Assembly: GCA_030407085.1 (NCBI GenBank) | Contig: CM059586.1 | Coordinates: 100,577,501 to 100,641,500 of the forward strand | Length of the DNA: 64,000 nucleotides | Source of the DNA: Trichopria drosophilae | Lineage: Eukaryota; Arthropoda; Insecta; Hymenoptera; Diapriidae | Reading direction: 5' to 3' | Shown here: piece after piece, positions 12,194 through 23,948 of the stretch | How positions within the stretch are numbered: the stretch's first letter is position 1 | Layout: every line of letters begins with the position of its first letter | The notes under the pieces: generated by a model | Told to the model about the DNA's origin: nothing | Seen by the model: only the letters and a program-made list of their open reading frames with translations | Databases searched by the model: none | Program-made: the position numbers and the translations under genes

Positions 12194-12697
12194 ATGTAAA
12201 TAGAACGAAAACGAAATGTACACAGAATATTATGTAATCTGAAAAACTATTCAGTCTCCTTTCATACAATAGAAGCAAAAGTACGTGAATATTCACACAA
12301 AATCCATTTTTATTCATTCTCTCTAATATAAAAAAAATACAGTGAAATTAACTATTTTTCCTTTTTTTTATTAAAACTAATAATAATTTTTTTTTTTTAC
12401 TGCTTACTGAGTGAAAACTCATTAAAATATTTTTACAGTGCATAAATTCAAATCCGGCTCAAGAATACAACATCACAACAATTTATAATGAATTCAAAAC
12501 CGACTCAAAATATCAACACAACAATTAATTACAGGTAAGCAGAAACAAAATTAAACAAACTCAAAATCCCAATAAAACAAAAAAAAAGATACTGACAAGT
12601 TTTTCAGAAATAATTAAGAAAAAGTTTTTATTATTGTAATTTTATCATTATAATATATATTATTTTGTAATTTTTTTTATATACAGAAAAATATATT

Positions 12698-12731
12698 CTG
12701 AAGAGGGTCAAAACAAATGACCGAAACGTCA
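12698..12731 (+). ncRNA. Hammerhead-ribozyme-like motif in the Penelope 3' region
   Basis: CTGAAGA at 12698-12704 matches the CUGANGA core. A short GGTC/GACC helix surrounds an A-rich loop, and GAAAC with GTC follows at 12723-12730. Compact hammerheads are an established feature of Penelope-like elements. Helix II pairs only with a bulged G, and helices I and III are very short, so cleavage activity is uncertain. Confidence 0.6.
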
Positions 12732-12858
12732 ACTGTCTAATTTATTTAACACCATCTAAATCTGACATACAATACAAATACAACCAAAGAACATTTCACT
12801 TACGAAAGAGTCAGAAAAGAAAGAAAGATTTATTTATTTTTATATTAACCTACACTTC

Positions 12859-13849
12859 TTTTACAAAAAAATTATCAATCTTCATAATAACCAGAAATTC
12901 ACAATCTCCGACGAAAATTGTGAGAATAACCTGAAAGTTTCTAAGTAATTTTTAAAAATCTGCTAAAACTCGAAATTGTCAGTCATTTTTTTGATGAAAA
13001 TTAAATAGGAACAGACCCTTTATGTGCAGTAAAAGTGGCGAATCTTATTAATATTACAGTTCATCTGCAGTCGGTCTGTAAAGTCACGAGCGAAAACACA
13101 GGACGTATACAAGGCCATGTGGTGTTGGTGTGCTTTTGTTTCACCTACTGCGTGTACGGTTTGTACGTGCTTACGCACACATTGTTACCTCGACGTCTAT
13201 GGAATGGGTAAACGCAAATTACAAACACATATGTATACGTGGCACGCAGTCTCCGCGTGCATTTTACGCCCTCACGGTTACTGGCGGCAAAGATATATCT
13301 TTCAAGTTGAAAAAATACGCCTGAACGCGCTTAAATAAAAAAAGACACGACGTGAGTTAAGAGCGCAAAGGTGTGACGTTTGAGAAGATAAAAGCGACGA
13401 ATGACAGACCTCGCGTTAAATAATGTTATGCCGACGTTTTTAGCCCGACGGGAAATGAAAATATTACGGAAAATATTCGCCATTTAAGTTTCAATGATCT
13501 CTTGTTATTTTTTTAATTCGGATTTTAACTGCAACGAATGTATCAAGATGAAACAAAATTGCTAGGGTGTTTACGGTTGTCCTCAAGCTTGCGTTTTACA
13601 GTTAAGACTCAAGCAGTTTTAACTGTGGTTCCCTAAGTAGCGACTCTCACGGACGTGAAATGATCATTGAGTTTGAACTCGAGTATAATTTCGATCTTAT
13701 ATAATTATTTATAAACTTTTCAAAGGTCGTGGAACTTCACTTTTCATTACATCAGTACTTTTTAAAATTTTAAGATCTCTGAAAATGGTGCAAGATTATT
13801 TTGCAGAGCACATAATTTTCAACAAAATGTTATAGATGAGACTTGATTA
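12859..13849. other. No gene seen; GC-richer stretch 13075-13420
   Basis: The 13.1-13.4 kb portion is GC-richer and CpG-containing. It could be a promoter or old repeat, but no frame is convincing. Confidence 0.4.
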
Positions 13850-14015
13850 AGAGTGCTGGTCGAAAAGCCGACAAATCAAGACAAGTAAAAAAAAATTGCA
13901 GTCCAAAAACCGACAATCGAAATGCCGAAAGTAAAAAATCGGACACTTCAAAAAATGAGTGTCGATGTGTCTATTTTATTTTATGTCGGTTTTTTAATGT
14001 TGGCTTTTCGACTGT
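13850..14015 (+). repeat. Repeat of the GTCGAAAAGCCGACA family
   Basis: It starts GGTCGAAAAGCCGACAAAT, contains TTCAAAAAATGA and ends TTGGCTTTTCGAC. A related copy in opposite orientation lies at 17975-18120. Confidence 0.5.
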
Positions 14016-14019
14016 TCAT

Positions 14020-16290
14020 TTACACTGATATAATTCAACTTTTTGGTTATCATAATAGATCGACATTTTGGTTTCACCATTTTTGCTCAAGTCACACAAA
14101 TTTAGAAACAATGAACGATAATTCAGCATCGAATAGGAGTGATTTATAACTCAAGTCCGCTTAAGATATTTCTATGCCATATTGAATTTGTAAAGTACAA
14201 GAGCAATGCCATCATCATGACTAACAATGATAGTTACTAGTCTTATATTGCTGCATCTAAGTGGATTGACCTCATAAAATTATTTAAAAAATTTAACTGG
14301 ACGCCATTTTGGGCCCACCATGTAATCTGTCATCTTATACTACAATCATTTAATACAATCATTGGGTCCACCGATTATATGCATTAAACGTCGATGGATA
14401 GACAAAACATTTTTAAATTTGGATTCGTTGCAAAAGATGTCATAAAAAATGATATTTACACAAAAATCGTACAAATCCGTTGAAATAAAAAAAATGTATT
14501 TGCATAATTTATATGCTTATAAAATTGATATATATAAATTGAATTAGACTTCTGGTTACAAATTGATTAAATACTAGTGTGCTAACCAAATAACTTTCGC
14601 AGGTGCCGTTACTACTTATATAATAAATTCCGGAATTTAAGTAGTAACAGCGCGGTTAAAGACATTCTACTTAATAGCATCAGTTACTTTCTTTTTTCTG
14701 TCTCAAATACTCAAATTCATTCAAAATTCATGAAATATCTGTCTCTGTTTGCGATTTAAACGAAATTCGAAGAGCTTGGTTATAGCTAGTTAAATATTGT
14801 CCAGTTCTGCTGTATGGGTAGTAAAAAAAAATTTGTTTGCTTATATACGAGCAGAATAGCAATCTCTCTTACGAAATAAATGTATGTTTATGTATAATAA
14901 CTTTTGCCTACACACGTTTTCCTGGACTGGTCGTTTGTGTCCAGAAACACATAAAAAATGTTATTAGCTTACATGACACGCTGGATGTATTGTTTTCCGC
15001 CAATCTTTTTAAGTGGTTTACACAGTAATCTCATTTTATTGATTATGTTGCAATTTTAATTCTTAAAACTTCTATACTCTTAAACAATTGCCAGGTAAAA
15101 TTCGATTTCTGCATGGATATTTATGAATAGAATACTGACTGCATGAAAAATAAAGAAACGCGTATTTTTTAAAATTTTTATAAACAATCTAAGGTTTTTG
15201 GCAACAAAATTAATATTTCGCAGACGTCTTGGTAAAAATCTCATCACTCCCTCATTTTTAAAGATTTTCAGTCGCTCCTAGGCTTATTTTGTTTCATTTT
15301 TTGTACTTTTTAATCGTTGATTGCTATAAATGAGAAAAGTCGATAACTAATAGAAATAATTCATTTTTTTTAAACAACGAAATTTGTTTCTAAACAAGGA
15401 CAGCTTTTTTCCTTCAAATTTTTAGGGTTTATAAATAATAATTTGATACTGCTTACCGTAAATATTTGATTTCATTTTTTTTTATTTCTGAGGTGATATA
15501 AAATATTTTAAATTGGTGTAACATCTTCATTCAACTATTTTTGGAATATCGTCAAACGTCGAGAATAAGATCAATACTACATACCATACAAAAAATTTTG
15601 TTGTTGTTGTTTTAAAAAAGAACACATTTTTTATAAAAATTATTCAGTTTACGAGTAATTATATGCATACAACATATATGCAACTTCTACTAGTGGGTTT
15701 CGTTTTTATAAGGAAAAAAATGGTGTCAAATTCTCTTGGTTTACTAACTTTTTCATCTTGTGATTCTATTGCGTCATCTATGATTTTATTATTTTTTTCG
15801 TATTTATGCATTTACTTAGAGCAATAAAATCTGTAATAATGACAGTCCTTTCGAATCTCAGTAACTTTTCACGAGCAACCTTTATTTATTTTAAATTACA
15901 ATTTGCAGTTAACTATTATTAATCTTGTTTGTATTAGAAGAGTATTTTCCCGAAGAAATGAAATACATAAAAAAAAAGTTAAAGAATTATCAAACTTCTT
16001 ACAATTCAAATATACCGCTAGGATAATAATGCACTCGGATACTGTCTGCTCTACCTGTTATAAACGTTTTAATATTGACAAAAACGTAATTGCGATTACA
16101 TCTTAGATTTATGCGGAATTGTACGTAAAAGTTTATTTAAACCAAAACATTTGAAAAAACGTATCTTTTTTTGATAAGATATTTTTTTGTTAGTTAAAAC
16201 AGGCGTTATTACCACTTATCAATAGTCTTAACTTTTCATGATATTTACAAAAATAGTATTATACTCTCTAAACTTGAATTAATCAAAAAC
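14020..16290. other. No gene seen
   Basis: AT-rich. A small inverted repeat GTTACTACTTA/TAAGTAGTAAC lies at about 14606-14652. Confidence 0.55.
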
Positions 16291-16297
16291 GACTTAA

Positions 16298-17007
16298 GGG
16301 GAGGCACCACCTTCAAAATCAACTCTATGAAATACACTTTTGAAAAATTTGAAACTATTGTTTCTTTTGTCATTTTTAACGAGGAATTCAGTGGTGCTAG
16401 AATAAAAAGCGTAAGAAATTTTTTTGACCCATTAATTGTAGTTTAAACAAAAATTTGTTGTTTTGAAATAATGCAACTACATTTTTCTAACTTAATTTAA
16501 AAATTCAAAAAAATTAGGGTGAACATAAAAACATGTTTTCTACAACCTTTCGTATGGATTTTAAAAAATTCCGATTTTTTCAAAAATAAATTTTTTGTAG
16601 AGAACAACACAATTTTTTTAAGCGTAAAAAAAAGTTTTAAATTTTTTATTCTAACGCCACTAAATTCCACGTTAAAAATTACTCTAGAAATAATTTTTTT
16701 TACCTCTAAATTTTAGCGCGAAAAAAATTTGTTTTTTCGAAAAAATGCTTCTACATTTTTTTTTAATTAATGTAAAAATTCAAGAAAATTAGGGTGAACA
16801 TGGAAACACATTTTCTACAGCCTCTCGTATAGATTTTAAAAAATTCCGATTTTTTCGAAAAAGAAATTTTTTTTTTGGGTCAAACAAATTTTTACACTTT
16901 TTATTCTAGCACCACTGAATTTCACGTCAAAAATTACTAAAGAGATAATTTTTTCAAATTTGTTAAAGCTGTATGTCATACAGCTGATTTAAAGGTGGTG
17001 CCTCCCC
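16298..17007. mobile_element. TTAA-flanked MITE (piggyBac-like)
   Basis: The termini are GGGGAGGCACCACCTT and its reverse complement. Both ends abut TTAA (16294-16297 and 17008-17011), the target duplicated by piggyBac elements. The interior of 710 bp has no coding potential and holds two direct copies of a segment of about 280 bp (near 16510 and 16790, both with TTAGGGTGAACATG/AAA then TTCTACA). Confidence 0.75.
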
Positions 17008-17974
17008 TTAAATACAAAAATGGGTTACCATCAATTAGTAAGGTTTTTACTGACAAATAGTACGAAAATACTAATTCATTAGTTAAATTCTATCAATCTA
17101 CAAGTAGATATTTACTACATTATACTTTTTTAGTTTAGTAGTTTGTATAATTAATAATATTAATTAATTAATTATCAATTCATTTGGTAACTCACTTTTC
17201 ATTTTATTATTGGTAGTATTTAACTAGATTAGAGTTAGAGAGTAAATTTGAAAAGAAAAACACGCAAGAAACGACTAGAAGAAATTAAAACTGAAATCTT
17301 ATACTCGGAGATTTTAAGAAAAGAACAAAATGAAATTGAAAATATTTTATATCTCCACCGAAACAAAAAACCCCAAATACAATTTTTATGGCAGATAGCT
17401 ACATATTAAAACTAATAGAATTCAGCGAGTGTCAAACAATAAAGTACTACCTCACAAGACAGTATCATTTTCTATCCCCAATCCGTATTATATAATGTGA
17501 GAATGTTAATATTGGGAGGGGCTCCTCTGCAAATTTATTCCGAATGACAATGGAAACAATTTTTCTTTCAAATATGCCATTTATTTTACAAGATACGCAA
17601 CGAAAATGAAAAAGAATACTTTTTTCTTAACAAAATTCTATTCTCCGCTGCTGAGAATACACACTTATTTACAAAAAGAAATGTTTTTAACGTCATGTTA
17701 TGCTGAAATAAACAAATTCTGATTAGAATGTTCTTATAATTTTAATTTTATTGAAGGTTAAGAGTTGAAAGTCTTATTGTAAATTTCAAATATAGGCTAA
17801 GAAAGCATTTCTTCATTGAAAGTTTTTGAAATATATATAACTTATTATATTGGTTGATACTAGATAGTAATATTTACTAAGTTTTTAAGCAATATGGAAG
17901 TATTTTAAAATTAGGAATATATTTGTCGCAAAAAAATAGTATTCAACGTGTCTCGTCATTTAAAGGTTTGCTGA

Positions 17975-18120
17975 TTGATATTAAAAAAACCGAAAGTCAT
18001 AAAGCCGAGAGTAATAAACCAACAGCCAAAAAGCCGGCACATAAAAAATACATACGTTGTCAGGAGGACGGTCATTTTTTGAACTAGCGGTTTTTCGTCT
18101 GTCGGTTTTTCGACACGCAC
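17975..18120 (-). repeat. Second copy of the GTCGAAAAGCCGACA family
   Basis: On the minus strand: GTGTCGAAAAACCGACAGAC, TTCAAAAAATGA, then TATTTTTTATGTGCCGGCTT. The block order is the same as in the copy at 13850. Confidence 0.5.
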
Positions 18121-18965
18121 CCGCTGATTGCAAATCTGATCTCATAAATTGGAAATCCAAGTAGATGTATGGTACTTCAGACCGCAACAAGTATTTCGAT
18201 TAAACTAAAATGGTGATTTGTCGGTTTGTAAATTCTGTTATAACAAGATGTTACTAAATAAGACCTTTGATTCATGGACCTTTATGTTTCCTTTTGGAAC
18301 CTATTTAATATGTTGCAAATAAAGATCATCCTTACAATCAGTTGTTATGTTACTTACAAACTGATACATTTTATTACCTTATCCCAGCAAGCATTTATGC
18401 TTCGTGATAAGTACTAATTTTTAAAGTGCAGATCTACAATCAAACTTTCAATTGAATGTCAAAAATACTATTACAGTAATTCTCTAATTCGGCATTATTA
18501 TTGATGAAGAGAACACGAAGGTTGCGCGGTAAATTGAATTTTCATAATTTAGTTAGATACAATTTAGCAAGCGAGGAAATCTCATCATGGTCGTTTAGGG
18601 GCTCTTAGTTCTACCAGAGCCTGTTTTCTTCATTTGTTTTTTAGTTTATTATTAACTGTATGAATATCCGATACATGACAGAACCTTGAAAATATTAAAC
18701 TAACAATAAGTAATATAATGCTTACATACGAAGTGACAATTTTCAGCTGTTCTAATATATTTTTCGCTATCGAAGATATGAATTTATGTTTATATCAGAG
18801 ATAATCTTATCTTATATCTAATAAATAATACTTTCCATATATTCAGAAATATATTCATAGTATACCTAATTCAATACGTGATTTTAATTTCTGAAATTAG
18901 ATGCAAATGGGGAAAGTAGACAATGGCTTAAAATTTCCTAGATTTTCCTATTACACCTGAGAATA

Positions 18966-19173
18966 GTATTTTTCGATACAAAGCCGTAAAACCAGATTTC
19001 ATGGCCGCGTGTCGAACATTATTTTTCGGTACTGAAAGCTGTAAAAATTCGATTTCACGGACTGTATTTAGTCCGTATGGATTATGTTTTTGTACGTGAT
19101 CCGTGAATTTTCATTTTATGGACTAAAAGTAGTCCGTAAAATCAGATTTTACGGCTGTAGTACCGAAAAATAC
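18966..19173. repeat. Foldback repeat with GTATTTTTCG ends
   Basis: GTATTTTTCGATAC..AGCCGTAAAA at the left is inverted at the right as TTTTACGGCTGTAGTACCGA. An internal third copy starts near 19020. Length about 208 bp. Confidence 0.55.
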
Positions 19174-19174
19174 T

Positions 19175-22100
19175 TTGCATTATGGCCAAGTTTCTTCGAA
19201 GGTTTATCTAATTTATTTTGTATGTAAATTATGCTTCTATGCTTCAATCCACATGCAGTCTGAAATAATAACCAATTGTTATTTGTCTATTATCATATTT
19301 CTGGTAATCGATATCGGTTATTTCTCTGCATATACCAAATGTACAAACGTATACCAGCTTTAATCGTGTCTTTATTTTAAGTTATACCTTAATATAGGCA
19401 TCTATGTTTCTTAATAATTCTTCAGAAATTACTTAGAAAATATTTAGAATAGAAGTTAAGTTTAATTTCAAAATTTACTAGTTAGTTAAATTTACTATAA
19501 TCTACAAAAATTTTGTTTGCTTGTAAAATACAAGGATTGAAATAAGAAAAGATGATAGTGATTAAATATAACTAAACATTAGGATACTCTGCTATAAACT
19601 TTATTTAAGAGTATGATTGAGCAAAGCATATCATCCTTCTGTTAGAATGATATTTCCATTTTTTACTTAAAAATATCGCTTTATCCTTCTCTAATTTGTT
19701 TAGTTACTGTTTTCGAAACAAAAAGTAATAATGACTAATACCCTCGTGTATGCTATAGTAGTAGACAATTAATACACCTGATATGTCACTAGTATTTTGA
19801 TTTAAATCCGACATTGAAAAATGTAATAACAAAAATGCTGGTATATAAATGTTACTATTTAAGGCGAACCTTATTACTGTATTAACTTTAAATTGTTGGA
19901 ATGTTCATTAGCATAGTATTTACGTTTTCTATTAACGTATTTGTAACTAATAAGCACTAAGCACAAAATTAGTGATAAAATCAATGCTATTGTTTATATA
20001 CGCTGCAAAAATGTGTCTGATAAATTTAACTGTCTTTGTATCTGTGTAATTAAGAAAAACTTCTTGCCATGGTTAATTTCTCTATTTGTTTTCAAGATAA
20101 TAATTATTATTTAAATTTACCCAACAATATAATTCATTCTTAATACATTTTAAGGAATTAGTAAAATTAATGTTTAAATTCCACCAACTCTATTTGTAGT
20201 TATTAGGCATATTTGTAGTTTAAGATGCGACTAATTGAATGAAGCTGACAATGTGTACTTAAACTATAAGTAGTTGAAAAGTTTACTAAAAATCTGTGAG
20301 TTTATTTTAAAATTAGCCGGTACTACTACAAAAGACATAGTGACAGTTAAGTAACGATTTTATTCGAGATAATTAGTTACTTTTACACTAACAGTAATTA
20401 CTATTTATTAAAAATATGTATTGGTCACATTGAATTTCTTAATTAAGATACCTGTAGGTCGTAAAAATGCTATTAAACGAAATAAATATAAGAAACATAA
20501 AACGAGGGCCGCACAACTACTTCAGATATATTGGTTATAAAATTGTTTAAATGTTCAACAGCATAAACGGAATTGAAAAAATACATAATAAGAGAAAGAA
20601 AACAAAACAACAACAAAACCTATTTCAAATCCATTTTCCAAAAATAAAAATTGGTCCTGAATTTAAGAGATTTAACTGTTTTTATTTTGCTAAATTTCAT
20701 GAAATCAACTGCAACTTATTTCAGAATATTTCGTTCCATGCTGGAAATGTTATATACATAAAATTCAAAATTTATACAGCGGCATTCGTTTTTCAGGTAA
20801 TTAAGGCTATTTTATTTTTTTTAACGTTCACTTTGCATTTAGTTAATTCTTTCCAAGTTACTACGGGAACGGTAGAAACGAATTTGTAGAATATTACAGT
20901 AAAAGAATATATATATTAGAATAGTATATTTATAAATGCATAGAATCTACCTACGAACTCTGAAGTCGTTATGGCAATTATTTTCGTTAAAAATCTGAAT
21001 TCACGAATACTAACATATTTCAAACCTTCTTTTTTTTACGGAAAAATAATATGCATTTTGTCGTTACATTATTGCAAAAGTCCATAAGCTAATACTGTTT
21101 GTAAGTTAATGTAGAATGTTTATTAGATATAAGACTACGTATTGGTTTTTATTTATCGAGAGAAGTATTTTAATGATTAATATAGTTACTCGATAATAAA
21201 GCTGGCTAAATCCAAATATTAAACATATACCCAACATATCTTTTAATCTAAACGATATATGAATAAATTAAATAAAAATTTTGAATAATAATGGCCAAAT
21301 TCTGTTCTATTAATTTATTGTTCTGTCCTAAGTTTATAGGAATGTTAGTTACAAATGTGACAAAGGTTACTCATTAAAGCATTAGTTAAAATATTCGACT
21401 TTCAAATATATCCAATTCCAACAAACTTCAGATAAAGAACTGTGAACAAAGTTATTAACCCATTAACGGCCAAAGGAAACTTTTTCATGCTTCAATTTCA
21501 ATCGAGTATTTAGTATCAAAATCGAAATTAACAAAAATTGAGAGGTACATATCTTACTATTTTCCAAGTCGCTCTTCAAGATTCCGAGGTCAAAATTAAT
21601 TTTCAGCGATCAGGAATTCCAATATGGCACCGAATTTGAAAAAATATGTCCAAAAATCGGGAAATATTTATTCTTACCAATTTTTATCGAGCCATTAGAA
21701 TATTGAGATTCAATTGAAACTGTGAAAAAAGGTGAATAAAATACTTCAAGTGTAAGAAAAAATGTTACTTTTATACCCTGTATCGTTCTAACGACCTCAA
21801 AATGGCCACAACAATGAACATTTCTTTGAAACTTTCTGGATGCTCTAACTCAGAAACTACGATCTTTAAAAAAAAATTGTAAGAATGAAAAGTTCTCAAA
21901 ATTCATGGAGAAATATCACGGAATTTTTTTTAGATTCATTAGTACCTAACGTAACCTAACCTTTCTTTTATTAGGCTATTTATAATAACTCCACGTGGTA
22001 CCAGTACCATCAATGTGTTATCAGATACAATACTTTTCTCTTTGTGTAGAGGGCTACTTATCTTTGCCGAAGCACCAAGAAATTGTTTAAATGTCATTGA

Positions 22101-23800
22101 CTAAGTCAACACTCGGTCAATGACATATTTATAAGAAGGAATATAAAAACCTTTTCACTTGTATCAAAAGAAATCATCAATAATCTGATGATCGAATCTA
22201 ATATCATTTTATGATGACCATCGTGAAATTCTTTCGTGATTTACATGCTCCTTCAAAAGAAAGACATTTCAGGGTGATTATGATAAAAAGTGAGATTTTT
22301 TAATGAAGACGTTCCTAGGATGAATTCAAGACGTTCTAATAAAATTCATCACAATTAAAATCTGCACTACACTATTTTCAAAATATATTTTGGAACATTC
22401 AATGAATATAATTTTTTTATTTGTCCAAAACATGGAAATACATTAAAAACGTTTCAGAAATGTTCACGGAATGTTTTTTAAACTTTTGTTTACCTTATTA
22501 GAATCAATATTGAAACGTTTTAACAACTTTCCCTGGAAGATTTTAAAACGTCATTCAGGTTAGTTGGAATTTAAATTTGTGTTGTAACGATTAGAAAACG
22601 TTTCCTGGGCGATTTTCGAATGTTTCGATGGATGTAATTATGGGACCATAAAAACGCTTTCATTTTCACATCTTTAACAAAATTGGTTCTGAAATATTTA
22701 ATTGACATTCAAAACTCGTGACAAAAGCCGAGGGACAACCTCCAAGGGTCACTTTGGTACGAAACACATTTACACACATGCTCGAACAATATTTTTTTAC
22801 GCAAGTAAGAGATGTGTAGAGCCGCACATTACTTACACTGTATCAAATAGAACATTTTTAACACTTTGGGCGCCGAACTTGATTTTGCGCCCTTCAACGA
22901 AAAAATATTAAACTTAGGCAATTACACAACGACTACTTAGGGACAGAATCCAAATCTCTCTAGAGCCTCGAAGCGTCCAAAGAAGAAAAAATTCTAATGA
23001 AAAGCTTTAAATCTTCTACGTACAATACAAAATTAGAGTATTGGATAAGGGTACTAATATAATTAATAAAAAAAAATTAAACAAAGTTGGATGCAGATAA
23101 AACCCTTACGATACACCAGAGAGAATAACATAAAGATCACTCCAAGCGCACTTAATATTTAATAATATAGCATTTAGTTTTTCGACTAATTTTACTATTA
23201 CGGCAACTGGTCGATAATTTTCAACATTCCCTTTATCCTCATTTTTAAAAATCGGACTCACAAAGTTTTTTCATTGTGACAAGTAAGAAACCAATGTCTA
23301 AAGATTTATTTAAAAAGGAGAAAACAGAGTCCAAAAGAAACATCCGTCAATTTTTTATCAAAATACAAGGTATACCATTCGGACCAGTAAAACAAGATGA
23401 TAGCAGTTTCGAACACATTCACCTGAAAGAGGAGGCTTTCTCACAAACGAAGGAAAATAGTCCTAAAACAAGTTAGCAATCTCATAAGTATTTGATTGTG
23501 ATACATGATTAAATTAAACATTTTGTATTTACGTTGGTTACATACTAATGTGATTAACAAATGTAATTCATTATTCTAAGAGTTTTTTTTGTTCTTAAAA
23601 TTCTGAAAATCGAAATATTTGTTTCTTTTTTTGTAAAAGAAATATTCAGTTTCATGTCATGAAAATAGTAATGAATGTAGTACATTTACGTAATTAATTC
23701 CGTTCTTTCTGAAGACTGCATTGCGACTGCTCGTGAGAGACCATTTGCCTCTTACACTTTGGTGTAATTACGACTGTGAATATAATGTTGCCCTAGGGTA
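19175..23800. other. No gene seen
   Basis: AT-rich. A 112-codon frame at 20551 has no recognisable features. A short hairpin ATGTCATTGAC/GTCAATGACAT is near 22091. TTAACCCATTAA near 21455 resembles the end of the TTAA element at 62107, but no partner end was found. Confidence 0.5.
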
Positions 23801-23808
23801 CCCTACAT

Positions 23809-23817
23809 ATATAAAGA
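23809..23817 (+). promoter_or_regulatory. TATA-box-like motif upstream of candidate exon 1
   Basis: TATATAAAG lies 38 bp before the candidate ATG at 23855. A CTCGTATTAAATG context follows. In an AT-rich genome such motifs are common, so it only carries weight together with the candidate exon. Confidence 0.2.
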
Positions 23818-23854
23818 AATGGTTAGTGACACCTGGCATATTCGCTCGTATTAA

Positions 23855-23948
23855 ATGAGTAAGGCGTTTGTAATGTACTTTTTTATCGACCCTTTCATGT
23901 ATGCGTTTTTTTTTTCAACATTTCAACCCCTTACTAATATTAAAATTT
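23855..23948 (+). CDS. Candidate signal-peptide exon 1 of IR25a copy 1
   Basis: Exon 2 of copy 1 needs an upstream exon ending with one spare base, preferably T. An ATG at 23855 opens 31 codons of hydrophobic sequence (MYAFFFSTFQPLTNIKI near the end) and leaves a T before GT at 23949. Joined to exon 2 this would read IKI-F-VINDEAND, parallel to INV-L-YINDITN in copy 2, whose first exon is also 31 codons plus T. A TATATAAAG motif lies about 40 bp upstream. Against it: the donor GTACAC is weak, the presumed signal peptide contains Asp-Pro, and intron 1 would be 9.2 kb. Tentative. Confidence 0.35.

Larger units (their letters stand above)
11195..12844 (+). mobile_element. 5'-truncated Penelope-like retroelement with target-site duplications
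   Basis: The element carries the C-terminal part of a reverse transcriptase fused to a GIY-YIG endonuclease, then a long AT-rich 3' region with a hammerhead-like motif. It is bounded by identical 14-mers TTAACCTACACTTC at 11181-11194 and 12845-12858, which I read as a target-site duplication. Homology to Penelope reverse transcriptase begins immediately after the left 14-mer, as expected for a 5' truncation during insertion. The open frame has no stops, which suggests a fairly recent insertion. Confidence 0.85.

Noticed and set aside
20551..20889. 112-codon ATG frame
   Set aside because: Lys/Asn/Phe-rich as expected from AT-rich DNA, no recognisable domain and no splice partner.
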